A DNA stretch of 64,000 bases from Nocardioides sp. zg-DK7169 (GCF_013155365.1 NZ_JABJRA010000007.1:62001-126000), one strand, 5' to 3'. Positions 33,219 to 42,290 are shown, counted from the stretch's first letter. Translations and numbers: made by a program. The notes: generated from the sequence alone by a model not told the origin.

Positions 33219-34898
33219 GTGTCGGTCCTTCGCGTCGCCGCAGTCCAGTTCGCCGCCACCGAGGACGTTGCCGAGAACCTCGCCACGTGCCTGCGCACGA
33301 TCGACGAGGCTGCCTCCCAGGGCGCTCGGGTCGTCGTGCTCCCGGAGTTCTGCAACCACGTCTCCTGGTACGGCTCGCGCGAGCACGCCCGGGAGAAGGC
33401 GGTGACGCTCGACGGCGAGTTCGTCGCGGCGCTCGCCGAGCGCGCTGCTCGCCACGGGCTGTACCTGATGGCCAACCTGACCCTCCTGCGCGAGGACGGC
33501 CGGGTCAGCGGCAGCAACGTGCTGCTCGGCCCCGACGGTGCGGTGCTCTGCGTCAGCGACAAGCAGGTGCTGATGGGCAGCGAGCGCGACCACATCGACA
33601 CCGCGGTCGAGCGGTCCCCGGTCGTGGAGACCGAGGTGGCTCGCTTCGGCCTCTACTCCTGCATGGACGGCGTCATCAACGAGACGCCGCGGATGCTCGC
33701 CGTCGAGGGCGCCCAGGTGCTGCTCAACAGCGTCAACTCCTTCGCCCTCGACGAGGCGACCCTGCACGTCCCGGTGCGCGCGGTCGAGAACAAGGTGTGG
33801 GTGGTGGCCGGCAACAAGGTCGGTCCGCTGGTCCCCGAGCACAGCATCCAGGCGGTCGCCGAGCGCGTGGGCGTGCCGGTCGAGCGCCTCCACGGTGCGG
33901 GCGAGGCCCAGATCGTCGCCCCGGACGGCACCGTGGTCGCCCGCGGGCCGCGCACCGGCGAGGCCGTGGTCGTCGCGGACATCGAGGTCGAGGCCGCGGA
34001 CGACAAGCGTCGCCCCGACGGCACCGACCTGATGGCCGCGCGCCGTCCCGAGGTCTACGGCCCGATCGCCGAGGAGCCCCGCGGTCGCCGTGCGCCCGCC
34101 GGCGCCGCACGCGCCAGCGCCGTCGTGGTCGCACCGGCTCCCGGGGAGGACGTCGCCGCGCTGCTCGCCAAGGCCGTCGCCGAGGGCCCCGACCTGATCG
34201 TGCTGCCCGAGCTCGCCGCCCACGAGGGCGGTACGGCGGACGCCCCGGCGCGTGAGGACCTCGACGCTGACGCGATCGCCGCCGCCCTGGCCGGCACCCG
34301 CACCCTCGTGGTCACCAGCGTCGTGGACGGCGCCCGCCACCTCGGCCTGGTCGTGGGGGAGTCCGGCGTGCTCCTTGCCCAGCCGCAGCTGCACCGCAGC
34401 GCGCGGCACGCCGGCTGGCACACCGACCTCGGCAGCGAGGTCGCCGTGCTCGAGACCGCCTTCGGGCGCCTGGCCGTGCTCGTCGGCGACGACGCGCTCT
34501 ACCCCGAGGCGTTCCGCCTCGCGGCGCTCCAGGACGCCGACGTCGTCGCGGTGCCGTTCAGCGCCGCCGAGCCGCACGACCTGGACCTGCTGCTGCGCGA
34601 GCGCGCGGCGGAGAACCGGGTCAACCTGGTCGCCGGTTCGCGGCGTACCGGTGCGGGCCTGAGCGGGGCGGCCGTCCCGCTGTCCCCGGACTTCACGCTG
34701 TGGGGCGATGGCTGGGAGAACGGCTTCGCCGGCGTCATCAGCTGCCCCGGGCTGGTCGTGGCCGAGGACTCGCTCACCACGGTGTCGCTGCGCCCGGAGT
34801 GCGCGACCAACCGCTTCGTCAGCAAGGGCACCGACGTGGTCGACGGGCGGCCGTGGTCGCTCGCGGCGCCGCTGGTCGCGCCGATCGCCGGCCGCTGA
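33219..34898 (+). CDS. Tandem nitrilase-fold hydrolase, second domain degenerate
   Basis: A 559-residue fusion of two carbon-nitrogen hydrolase domains. The first (about 1-290) has a full triad: Glu in VVLPEFCNHVSW, Lys in CVSDKQVLMGSE and Cys in FGLYSCMDGVINETPRM. The second (about 300-559) keeps the Glu (LIVLPELAAHEGG), but the Lys position reads LHRSARH and the Cys position reads AVLVGDDALYPEAFRLA, with Gly. So one active and one inactive half are joined in one chain, perhaps with a structural role for the second in the nitrilase spiral. GTG at 33219 follows AGGAG by five bases; the ATG at 33217 is in another frame. It ends at a strong terminator. Confidence 0.9.
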   Translation: MSVLRVAAVQFAATEDVAENLATCLRTIDEAASQGARVVVLPEFCNHVSWYGSREHAREKAVTLDGEFVAALAERAARHGLYLMANLTLLREDGRVSGSNVLLGPDGAVLCVSDKQVLMGSERDHIDTAVERSPVVETEVARFGLYSCMDGVINETPRMLAVEGAQVLLNSVNSFALDEATLHVPVRAVENKVWVVAGNKVGPLVPEHSIQAVAERVGVPVERLHGAGEAQIVAPDGTVVARGPRTGEAVVVADIEVEAADDKRRPDGTDLMAARRPEVYGPIAEEPRGRRAPAGAARASAVVVAPAPGEDVAALLAKAVAEGPDLIVLPELAAHEGGTADAPAREDLDADAIAAALAGTRTLVVTSVVDGARHLGLVVGESGVLLAQPQLHRSARHAGWHTDLGSEVAVLETAFGRLAVLVGDDALYPEAFRLAALQDADVVAVPFSAAEPHDLDLLLRERAAENRVNLVAGSRRTGAGLSGAAVPLSPDFTLWGDGWENGFAGVISCPGLVVAEDSLTTVSLRPECATNRFVSKGTDVVDGRPWSLAAPLVAPIAGR

Positions 34899-34919
34899 GC
34901 AGCAACCCCGGTCCGACGA

Positions 34920-34957
34920 GACGAGGGCCGCACTCCCACGGGAGTGCGGCCCTCGTC
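34920..34957. terminator. Strong bidirectional terminator, about 18-bp stem
   Basis: GACGAGGGCCGCACTCCC (34920-34937) is inverted at 34940-34957. It separates the tandem nitrilase from the convergent gntR gene. Confidence 0.88.
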
Positions 34958-35024
34958 GCGTTGCTGTGGCCCGTGCTGTGGCTCGTGCGGTGACCGGGAT
35001 CTCTCCCGGTGGGCGGGACGGCGC

Positions 35025-35723
35025 TCAGGCGGAGGTGTCGCCCCGGGCGGCCAGCGCCTGCAGCATCGCCTGCTGGGTGCTGTCGAGGTGGGCGATCCAG
35101 GCCTTCTTGAGGCCCTCGGTGTCGCCGGCGCGGGCCAGCTCGAGGAGCTCCTGGTGCTCGTCGATGCGGCGCTGCTGGGTCTCGGGCTCGCGGTCGAGGT
35201 TGTCCATGAGCAGGTGCAGGTAGCGGTCCGCGGACTTCCACAGCAGGTCGAGCACGCGCCGATCGGCGTTGCCGAGCACGTGGTCGAGCATCGCCGCGTG
35301 GAACGCGTGGTGCTTGGCGGCCAGGGCGGCCGGCTCGCGCACGATCCCGACGTACTCGGCGAGCGCGTCCTCGGCGGTCTTGAGGTACTCCTCGCGCATC
35401 GAGGCCATGGCGCGGACGGTCAGCTCGCCCTCGACGAGCTTGCGCAGCTCATAGATGTTGGTGAGGTCCTCGGCGCTCAGCGAGGCGACCAGTGCGGAGC
35501 GGCCGGGGCGCAGGCTGATCACGCCCTCGCTCTCGAGACGGCGCAGCGCCTCGCGCACGGGGATGTGGCTGACGGCGAACTGCTCGCACAGATCGACGAT
35601 CGAGACTGCGGACCCCGGGGCGATGTCGCCGTTGAGGATCGCCCGGTGCAGCTCGTCGGTCACGCGGTCGACCAGGGACTGGTGCGCGATCGGGCGGACC
35701 GAGGTTGAGGCCTGTCGGGCCAT
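35025..35723 (-). CDS. GntR-family regulator (FCD subfamily), likely regulator of the right half
   Basis: A 232-residue regulator. Winged helix-turn-helix: VDLCEQFAVSHIPVREALRR and LESEGVISLRPGRSA (residues about 35-75). The FCD domain follows, with the metal-site pattern KHHAFHAAMLDHVLGNADRR. ATG at 35721-35723 has an AGGAG four to five bases upstream; the longer frame to 35780 would run through AT-rich box 3. It is divergent from the flavin reductase operon, and both sides of the 178-bp gap carry a GATAT-N3-ATAT box. As the same box precedes nearly every transcription unit from 29 to 64 kb, I infer that this protein binds it. FCD regulators usually respond to small acids or CoA esters. Confidence 0.9.
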   Translation of the reverse strand: MARQASTSVRPIAHQSLVDRVTDELHRAILNGDIAPGSAVSIVDLCEQFAVSHIPVREALRRLESEGVISLRPGRSALVASLSAEDLTNIYELRKLVEGELTVRAMASMREEYLKTAEDALAEYVGIVREPAALAAKHHAFHAAMLDHVLGNADRRVLDLLWKSADRYLHLLMDNLDREPETQQRRIDEHQELLELARAGDTEGLKKAWIAHLDSTQQAMLQALAARGDTSA

Positions 35724-35773
35724 CGGAACTCCTGGGGGATGGTGCGGGGGGCAGGGGGTGCCTCGGACTGCAC

Positions 35774-35785
35774 AGATCATATATC
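35774..35785. promoter_or_regulatory. AT-rich box 3 (before gntR)
   Basis: Read on the minus strand, GATATATGATCT matches GATAT-N3-ATAT with one mismatch. It lies about 50 bp upstream of gntR and suggests autoregulation. Confidence 0.5.
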
Positions 35786-35862
35786 GACGCCGCCCGGATG
35801 CGGCTTCTCAGGAACTGGTTCCCCCGGTCGGGACCAAAGTACTCTTGCGCGCCAGCGAAGAA

Positions 35863-35874
35863 GATATTGTATAT
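35863..35874. promoter_or_regulatory. AT-rich box 4 (before the flavin reductase operon)
   Basis: GATATTGTATAT is an exact match to GATAT-N3-ATAT, 27 bp before the GTG at 35902. The TCGGGACCAA motif about 30 bp upstream recurs before box 5. Confidence 0.6.
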
Positions 35875-35901
35875 TCTCCGACGAGGATGAGGAGGTGAGC
35901 C

Positions 35902-37242
35902 GTGGTCGATCCACAGGTCTTCCGGGACGTGCTGGCCCAATGGCCCAGTGGCGTGACCGTCGTGACGACGCTGGCTGCCGACGGCAGCCGGATCGGGATG
36001 ACTGCGAGCTCGTTCTCGAGCGTGAGCGCGACCCCCGCGCTGGTCTCCATCTGCTTGGACCGCAAGCTCTACACCCACGACCAGATCGCGCAGGCGGGCT
36101 GCTTCGGCATCAACGTCCTGGCGAAGGACCAGATCGAGGTCGGTCGGCGCTTCGCCGGCATGGTCAAGGACTGCCCGGACCGGTTCGCGGGGGAGGAGTG
36201 GTCGACCGCCGAGACCGGCGTCGCGCTCCTCGACTCCGCCCTCGGCTGGTTGGACTGCCGCGTCGTGCACCAGTACGACGGGGGCGACCACACGATCTTC
36301 GTCGGCGAGGTGCTCGCGGCCAACGCCGCCCGCCGCTCCGCGCCGCTGCTCTACCACGCGCGCGGCTGGGGCCAGTTCGCCGACGTGCTCCCGGAGGTGG
36401 CCACCCTCGCCGACGGCGGCGCGGTGCAGGCGCTGCGCGAGCGCGGGGAGGACCCCGCCTCGATCGCGGCAGTCGTCGCGGCGCTGGCCGACGCCGGGAT
36501 CCGGGTGCGGGTGCTCGACCTCACCGACGCCGGCTCCGGCCCTGACGCGCAGGACACGCAGGCGGCGCTCGCCGCGGTGCCCGGCGACGTCGACCTCGCG
36601 ACCACCACCGCCCGGGTGGGCGACCGGCTCCAGGCCGAGCAGGCGCTGGGCCTCGGCATCGGCACCGTGGAGGTCGTCGCCGACCTCGGCACCGACCCCG
36701 ACGCGGCCCTCGCCCGGGCGCTAGCCACCATCGAGGGCGTCGAGGACCGGGCCGCGGTGACGTTGCTCGACCCGTTCGACCCGGCGCGCGCCGAGAGCGT
36801 GATCGCCGCCGTGGTGGCCCTGGCCGACCGCGGGGTGCGCGAGGTGTGCCTGCCCGACACCGACGGCCGCGCCACCGCCCTCGAGGTCCGCGCCCTGCTC
36901 TCCGAGGTCACGCGGCTGGCCCGCCCGACCTCGCTGCGCATGGCGCTGCACGACCGCGACCGCCTCGGCCTGGTCAAGGCGCTCACCGCCCTCAAGAGCG
37001 GCGTCACGCACTTCGACACGACCCTCGGCGGGCTCGACGGCGCCGTCGCCTCCGAGGACCTGGTCCGGCTGCTCGAGACGCTCGACGTCACGACGCCCGC
37101 CGACCCCCACACGCTCTCCGGACTCGCCCAGCAGCTGCGCGGCGAGTCCACCTCGGGCCTGCTCGGCCCGGAGCCGGTCGCCGACCGGCCGGAGCTCGCT
37201 CCGGGAACTTCCACCCCTGACACCGTAGGAGCCGCAGGATGA
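35902..37242 (+). CDS. Flavin reductase fused to a DRE-TIM (HMGL-like) domain
   Basis: A 446-residue fusion. Residues about 1-165 form a flavin reductase of the HpaC/NtaB split-barrel type (QWPSGVTVVTT, GMTASSFSSVSATPALVSIC, GCFGINVLAKDQ), which would supply reduced FMN or FAD to a monooxygenase. Residues about 195-420 read like the C-terminal part of an HMG-CoA lyase/DRE-TIM barrel: GVREVCLPDTDGRATALEVR, then GVTHFDTTLGGLDGAVASED. The metal HxH of true lyases is replaced by ALHDRDRLG, so this domain may not be a lyase. GGAGG precedes the GTG at 35902. The next gene, a monooxygenase-like protein, overlaps its stop, which fits a two-component system. Confidence 0.85.
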   Translation: MVDPQVFRDVLAQWPSGVTVVTTLAADGSRIGMTASSFSSVSATPALVSICLDRKLYTHDQIAQAGCFGINVLAKDQIEVGRRFAGMVKDCPDRFAGEEWSTAETGVALLDSALGWLDCRVVHQYDGGDHTIFVGEVLAANAARRSAPLLYHARGWGQFADVLPEVATLADGGAVQALRERGEDPASIAAVVAALADAGIRVRVLDLTDAGSGPDAQDTQAALAAVPGDVDLATTTARVGDRLQAEQALGLGIGTVEVVADLGTDPDAALARALATIEGVEDRAAVTLLDPFDPARAESVIAAVVALADRGVREVCLPDTDGRATALEVRALLSEVTRLARPTSLRMALHDRDRLGLVKALTALKSGVTHFDTTLGGLDGAVASEDLVRLLETLDVTTPADPHTLSGLAQQLRGESTSGLLGPEPVADRPELAPGTSTPDTVGAAG

Positions 37243-38606
37243 CGGCACGACTGACCGCAGAGCGCCTTCTGCCCGACCTCACCCCGGCAGAGCGCGCCCG
37301 CGCCGAGCGGGTCGAGGCCGTGCTCCCGGCGATTGCCGCCGCTGCCGAGGCGGCCGACGCCGCGGGCAAGCTGCCCGAGGGCCACCTCGAGCTGCTCGGC
37401 GAGGCCGGCCTGCTCGGCCTGGTGATCCCGGAGAGCTACGGCGGCCTCGGCGGCGGCCTGCGCGACCTCGCCGCGACGACGTACTCGATCGGCACGGTCT
37501 GTGGCTCGACCGCGCTCGCGTACTTCTTCCACTGCTCCTCCTCCTCGCGCGGCATGCTGCCGCTGGCCGCCCTCGAGGCCGGCCTCTACACCGACGAGGA
37601 GGCCCCGGTCGTCCGCGCCTTCGCCGAGAAGGTGCTGACCCTGATGGGCGCCGAGAAGAAGTCGATCGGCAACTTCGCCTCCGAGGCGGTCAAGGCCTCC
37701 AACGCCAACGTGCTGATCCAGACGACCGCGACGCGCACCGAGGGCGGCTGGCTGCTCAACGGCGAGAAGTCCTTCGGCTGCCTCTCCGGCTCCGGCGACT
37801 ACGCCCTGGTGACCGCGCGCCGCGAGGACGTCGACGGCCTGGACGCGCTGAGCCTGTTCCTGGTCCCGAAGAACGCCGCGGGCTCGCGCCCCCGCCTGGA
37901 CTGGTCGGGCCTGGGCATGCGCGCCTCCGACAACTTCGGCCTGGTCCTCGAGGACTGCTTCGTCGCCGACGACCTGGCGCTGACGGTGCCCGGCGGATTC
38001 ACCCGCGCCACCCAGATGTCGCGCGGCTCGTGGGTCGGCAACCAGATCGCCATCGCGGCGATCTATGCCGGCATCGCGCAGGGCGTGTGGGACTACGCGC
38101 TGGGACGCACCATGGCCGCGACCTTCGCCGACACCGGCAAGCCGATCGCCTCCTCGCCGATGCACCAGGTGCTGATCGGCGAGGGCGAGCGCCACCTCGC
38201 CGAGGCGCACCTGTGGCTGCGCCGCCAGATCGAGCTGGAGGCCAGCGACCCGCCGATCCTGCCCAAGCCCGAGGTCGTCCAGAGCTGGAAGCTCGCCAAG
38301 GGCGCGATCTGCGAGCACGCCCACGAGGTCGCCCTCGCCGCGCTGAAGATGTGCGGCACCTCGGGCGCGCTGATGGGCAACGAGATCGGCCGCGCGGTGC
38401 GCGACACGACGATGGGCCTGGTCCAGGCGTTCCCGGCCGAGCGCGGCAAGCTCGACCTTGCGAAGATGATCGTGGAGAAGGAGGGCTGGGCCGGTCTCAC
38501 CACGACCGACAGCTTCAAGCCCACCCCGACCAGCCCCGCCGCGAACGGGTCGGCGGTCAACGGTGCCCTCAACGGCGCCCCGGCACCGGCACTGGAGAAG
38601 GCATGA
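37239..38606 (+). CDS. Acyl-CoA dehydrogenase-fold protein, probable two-component flavin monooxygenase
   Basis: A 455-residue member of the acyl-CoA dehydrogenase superfamily: N-terminal helical domain with LGLVIPESYGGLGGGLRDLA, a middle domain (WLLNGEKSFGCLSGSGDYAL) and a C-terminal helical domain (GNEIGRAVRDTTMGLVQAF). The catalytic Glu in the usual EGT position near the C-terminus is missing (QAFPAERGKL). With a flavin reductase as overlapping upstream gene, it is more likely a group D monooxygenase (HsaA/DszC/HpaB-like) that uses reduced flavin and oxygen. It has an Ala/Pro/Asn-rich tail. The ATG at 37239 overlaps the reductase stop; an aldehyde dehydrogenase follows with the same overlap. 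Confidence 0.85.
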   Translation: MTARLTAERLLPDLTPAERARAERVEAVLPAIAAAAEAADAAGKLPEGHLELLGEAGLLGLVIPESYGGLGGGLRDLAATTYSIGTVCGSTALAYFFHCSSSSRGMLPLAALEAGLYTDEEAPVVRAFAEKVLTLMGAEKKSIGNFASEAVKASNANVLIQTTATRTEGGWLLNGEKSFGCLSGSGDYALVTARREDVDGLDALSLFLVPKNAAGSRPRLDWSGLGMRASDNFGLVLEDCFVADDLALTVPGGFTRATQMSRGSWVGNQIAIAAIYAGIAQGVWDYALGRTMAATFADTGKPIASSPMHQVLIGEGERHLAEAHLWLRRQIELEASDPPILPKPEVVQSWKLAKGAICEHAHEVALAALKMCGTSGALMGNEIGRAVRDTTMGLVQAFPAERGKLDLAKMIVEKEGWAGLTTTDSFKPTPTSPAANGSAVNGALNGAPAPALEKA

Positions 38607-40108
38607 CCGCCACCGACGCGACCGGCACCGCAACGGGACGCATCGAGGTCCCCGAGGTCGTCGAGATCATCGCCGGCGTCACCGCGACCCCCGGTGACCG
38701 CCTCGAGCTCGTGCTCGAGGACCCGTTCACCGGCGCCGAGCTCGGCCAGGCCGTGGCCAGCACGCCCGAGGCCGTCGAGCGGGCGCTGGCCGCCGCCGCC
38801 GAGGTGCACGCGTCCGGCTCCTGGTCGGGCACCCCGATCGAGCGCCGCGCCGACATCCTCGAGGCCGTCGCCGACGCGGTGATGGCCGAGGTGCCGCGCC
38901 TGGCCGCGCTGGAGTCCTTCGCCACCGGCGTCCCGGTCGCCCAGACCCAGATCGTCGCGCTGATCGACCACGCGGCCTTCCGCCTCGCGGCCGCCGCCAT
39001 CCGCAACGGCGCGCTGCACGAGACGACCACCGGGGAGAGCGGCCGCGCCGTCGAGGTGCACCGCCTCCCGCTCGGTCCCGCGCTCAACCTGGTGCCGTGG
39101 AACGCCCCGGCCCCGATGGCCGCGCACAAGATCGCCAGCTCGCTGGCCGCGGGCGCGCCCACGATCCTCAAGCCGAGCGAGTACGCGCCGTACGCCACCA
39201 CCGAGCTCGGGCGCATCGTCGCCCGGGTGCTCGAGGAGCACGGCGTCGCGCCCGGCACCTTCCAGCTCGTGCAGGGCGGCGCCCACGTCGGCGGGTCGAT
39301 GGTGCAGGACCGCCGCATCCGCGCGGTCTCCTTCACCGGCGGCCTGGTCGGCGGCAAGGCGATCGCCGCGGCCTGCGCTGCGAACTTCACCTCCCTGCAG
39401 CTCGAGCTCGGCGGCAACAACCCGCTCGTCGTCCTCCCGGACGCCGACCCGGCCGCGGCCGCGCACCACGCCGCGGACCTGCTCACCACCCTCAACGGCC
39501 AGTGGTGCCGCGCCCTGGGCCGGCTGATCGTGCCCGAGGAGCTCGCCGAGGAGATCGTCGAGCTGACCCTGGGCCGCCTCGCCGACCTGCGCGTCGGCGA
39601 CCCCCTCGACGAGGCGACCCAGCTCGGCCCGATCGTGCACTCCGTGCACCGCGCCCGCCTGGACGCCGCGATCGAGGAGCGCGTCGCCGCCGGCGGCACC
39701 GCCCGCTCCGCGACCACGCTGCCCGAGGACGGTCACTTCCTGGCCCCGACCCTCATCACCGGCGTGCCCGACGAGGCCGCCCACGAGGAGGTCTTCGGCC
39801 CGGTCGCGACCGTGCACACCTACCGCACCGAGGAGGAGGCGCTGGCCCTGGCCAACGCGACCCCCTTCGGCCTCGAGGGGTACGTCGTGGGCTCGGACGA
39901 GGAGCGGGCGCTCGCGGTGGCCCGCCGGGTCCAGGCCGGCGAGGTCAAGGTCAACGGCTCCACGATCATGAACCTGCACCTGATGACCCCCCGCCCCGCC
40001 TGGGGCTGGTCGGGCATGGGCGAGGAGGGCACCGTGGAGACCATCCGGATCTTCACCGGGGCCCGCGTGGTCGGCGTCGAGGGCGGCTTCGCCCTCCACG
40101 GCCGGTGA
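38603..40108 (+). CDS. Aldehyde dehydrogenase 1
   Basis: A 501-residue NAD(P)-dependent aldehyde dehydrogenase. It has NLVPWNAPAPMAAHKIA (cofactor and oxyanion Asn), FTGGLVGGKAIAAAC, the general base in SLQLELGGNNPLVVLP and the catalytic Cys in LNGQWCRALGRLIVP. It belongs to the same coupled operon as the flavin monooxygenase (ATGA overlaps on both sides) and presumably oxidises the aldehyde left after monooxygenation. The substrate is unknown. A second, distantly related aldehyde dehydrogenase closes the same operon. Confidence 0.94.
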   Translation: MTATDATGTATGRIEVPEVVEIIAGVTATPGDRLELVLEDPFTGAELGQAVASTPEAVERALAAAAEVHASGSWSGTPIERRADILEAVADAVMAEVPRLAALESFATGVPVAQTQIVALIDHAAFRLAAAAIRNGALHETTTGESGRAVEVHRLPLGPALNLVPWNAPAPMAAHKIASSLAAGAPTILKPSEYAPYATTELGRIVARVLEEHGVAPGTFQLVQGGAHVGGSMVQDRRIRAVSFTGGLVGGKAIAAACAANFTSLQLELGGNNPLVVLPDADPAAAAHHAADLLTTLNGQWCRALGRLIVPEELAEEIVELTLGRLADLRVGDPLDEATQLGPIVHSVHRARLDAAIEERVAAGGTARSATTLPEDGHFLAPTLITGVPDEAAHEEVFGPVATVHTYRTEEEALALANATPFGLEGYVVGSDEERALAVARRVQAGEVKVNGSTIMNLHLMTPRPAWGWSGMGEEGTVETIRIFTGARVVGVEGGFALHGR

Positions 40109-41046
40109 CCTCGCACCAGCTCCTGCGTGCGGCGCCCGGCGGGGCCGCGGACCGACTGAGGTCGCTGCTGCACGGCAGCGAGCCCGACGGGCTCGTGCAC
40201 CTGCCGGGCGTCCACGACGCGGTCAGCGCACGGCTCGCGAGCCGCGCCGGCGCCCGTGCCCTGCACCTCTCGGGCGCGGCCGTCTCTGCGGTGGAGCTCG
40301 GCCTGCCCGACATGGGCTTCGTGCACGGCACCGACATCGCCCGGCGGGCCGCGGTGATCGCGGCCGCGAGCGGCGGCGTACCGGTGCTGGCCGACGCCGA
40401 CACCGGCTACGGCAACGCCCTGCAGGCGCGGCACACCGCGCTGGGCTACGCCGCGGCCGGCGTCGCGGGCCTGCACCTGGAGGACCAGGTCTCGCCCAAG
40501 CGCTGCGGGCACATGGCCGGCAAGGCCGTGGTCCCGCGCGCCGAGGCGGTGCAGAAGGTCCGCGCCACCATCGACGCCGGGACCTCGTTGGTCGTCGTGG
40601 CCCGCACCGACGCGCTGTCGGTCGAGGGCATCGGGGCCGTGGTCGAGCGGTGCGTCGCGTTCGCCGACGTGGGCGCCGACGCGGTGTTCCCCGAGGGGGC
40701 CGCGCTCGCGGACCTCGAGCGGGTCCGCGACGCCCTGGACACCGCCGGCCACCGGGTGCCGATGGTCTGGAACCGCTCCGAGGCCGCCGGCCCGGTCGAG
40801 TCCGGCCCCACCGCCGCACAGCTCGCCGAGGTCGGCGTGCGTGCCGTGATCCACCCCGTCTCCGCGCTGCTGGCCGCCGCCCGCGCGATGGAGCAGGTCT
40901 ATGCAGCAGTCGTCTCGTCGGGCTCCGCGGCCGGCACCGAGCGCTGGGAGTGGTCCGCCCTCACCGCGCTCGTGCGCCAGCCCGAGCTGCTCGACGAAGA
41001 GTCGCAGTACGCCGTCGCCGAGGCCGAGCCCTCGGCGCACCTTTGA
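40105..41046 (+). CDS. Isocitrate lyase / PEP mutase superfamily C-C lyase
   Basis: A 313-residue enzyme of the isocitrate lyase/PEP mutase superfamily, of the size of methylisocitrate and 2,3-dimethylmalate lyases. Seen: VLADADTGYGNALQARH (Mg site), LHLEDQVSPKRCGHMAGK, which carries the catalytic Cys of the K[KR]CGH motif, and VVVARTDALSVEG. It should cleave a 2-alkylmalate- or methylisocitrate-like acid into pyruvate or glyoxylate and a second acid. The GTG start overlaps the aldehyde dehydrogenase stop. With a maleate-isomerase-like and a PrpD-type gene in the window, a dialkylmalate is a plausible substrate, though methylisocitrate cannot be excluded. Confidence 0.9.
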   Translation: MTSHQLLRAAPGGAADRLRSLLHGSEPDGLVHLPGVHDAVSARLASRAGARALHLSGAAVSAVELGLPDMGFVHGTDIARRAAVIAAASGGVPVLADADTGYGNALQARHTALGYAAAGVAGLHLEDQVSPKRCGHMAGKAVVPRAEAVQKVRATIDAGTSLVVVARTDALSVEGIGAVVERCVAFADVGADAVFPEGAALADLERVRDALDTAGHRVPMVWNRSEAAGPVESGPTAAQLAEVGVRAVIHPVSALLAAARAMEQVYAAVVSSGSAAGTERWEWSALTALVRQPELLDEESQYAVAEAEPSAHL

Positions 41047-41057
41047 AAGGGAGACCG

Positions 41058-42290
41058 ATGACCACCACCCCCGCCCCCCACCACAGCACCGTTCTCGTGG
41101 CCGGCGCCGGCGCGGTCGGCCTGACCGCCGCCCTGGTCGTCGCCCGCGCGGGTGTGCAGGTGACCGTGCTCGAGGCCGGCGCCACGCTGTCCACGGAGTC
41201 GCGCGCCTCGACGTTCCACCCGCCGAGCCTGGAGATGCTCGACGACCTCGGCGTCCTCGAGCAGCTGATGGCCCGGGGCATCGTGTCCACGGGGTTCCAG
41301 TACCGCGACCGCCGCTCCGGCCCGATCGCCGACCTCGACCTCGGGGTGCTCGCCGAGGACACCCGCTTCCCGTTCCGGGTGCAGTGCGAGCAGTCCAAGC
41401 TCACCCCGATCCTGCTCGAGGTCCTCGAGGGCCTCGACAACGTGACCGTCCACTTCGACCAGCGCGTGGTCAAGGCGGAGACCACTTCGGACACGGCGAC
41501 CCTGACCACCGAGCGCGGCGACGTCTTCACCGCCGACTGGGTGCTCGGCGCCGACGGCTCGAACTCCCAGGTGCGCCAGACCGCGGGCTTCACCTTCGAG
41601 GGCATGACCTACCCCGAGCGCTTCCTGGTCGCCTCGACCACCGAGGACCTCGAGACGATCCTGCCCGGCATCTCCGCGGTCAACTACGTCTTCGACCCCA
41701 CCGAGTGGCTGGTGCTGCTGCGCACCCCCGAGCACTGGCGGATCCTGTTCCCGACCGACCCGGCCACCGCCGACGAGGTCGAGATCGACGCGGCCCGGGT
41801 GCAGGAGCGCCTCGCCGGCGTCGCCGACCTCGGTCGCGAGTGGGACGTCCTGCACACCACGCTCTACCGGGTCCACCAGCGCGTCGCCGACACCTTCCGC
41901 AAGGACCGGCTGATCCTGATGGGCGACGCCGCCCACATCAACAACCCGCTCGGCGGCATGGGCATGAACAGCGGCGTCCACGACGCCATGCTCGAGGCGC
42001 TGACGCTGGTCGGCGTGCTCGACGGCTCGGCCACCCTCGCCGACCTCGACGAGGTCTGCGAGGCCCGTCGCCAGGTCGCGCTGTCCTACGTCAAGACCAT
42101 CACCCACGACAACTGGGAGAAGCTGCGTCAGGACGACCCGGAGGCGCAGCGGGCCTACCACGACGAGCTGCGCGCCCTGGCCTCCGACCGCGAGAAGATG
42201 CGCAAGCACCTGCTCAACACCTCGATGATCAACTCGCTGCGCAGCGGCCAGGTCGTCGACATGGTCGGCGTCGGCGGTGCCTCGGCGTGA
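41058..42290 (+). CDS. FAD-dependent aromatic-ring-type monooxygenase (group A)
   Basis: A 410-residue flavoprotein monooxygenase of the p-hydroxybenzoate hydroxylase/PheA/MhpA fold. It has the dinucleotide motif VLVAGAGAVGLTAALVVARA, the DG motif in VLGADGSNSQVRQTAGF and the second FAD motif GDAAHINNPLGGMGMNSG. It needs NAD(P)H and one FAD and hydroxylates an electron-rich ring, or performs related oxidations. AAAGGGAG precedes the ATG, 11 bases after the lyase stop. Its stop overlaps the next start (GTGA). Confidence 0.92.
   Translation: MTTTPAPHHSTVLVAGAGAVGLTAALVVARAGVQVTVLEAGATLSTESRASTFHPPSLEMLDDLGVLEQLMARGIVSTGFQYRDRRSGPIADLDLGVLAEDTRFPFRVQCEQSKLTPILLEVLEGLDNVTVHFDQRVVKAETTSDTATLTTERGDVFTADWVLGADGSNSQVRQTAGFTFEGMTYPERFLVASTTEDLETILPGISAVNYVFDPTEWLVLLRTPEHWRILFPTDPATADEVEIDAARVQERLAGVADLGREWDVLHTTLYRVHQRVADTFRKDRLILMGDAAHINNPLGGMGMNSGVHDAMLEALTLVGVLDGSATLADLDEVCEARRQVALSYVKTITHDNWEKLRQDDPEAQRAYHDELRALASDREKMRKHLLNTSMINSLRSGQVVDMVGVGGASA

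Noticed and set aside
40105..41046. Part of a methylcitrate (propionate) cycle together with the PrpD-type gene
   Set aside because: No methylcitrate synthase is present, and the PrpD-type and lyase genes are 15 kb apart under different regulatory boxes. I keep it as a possible but not preferred function.
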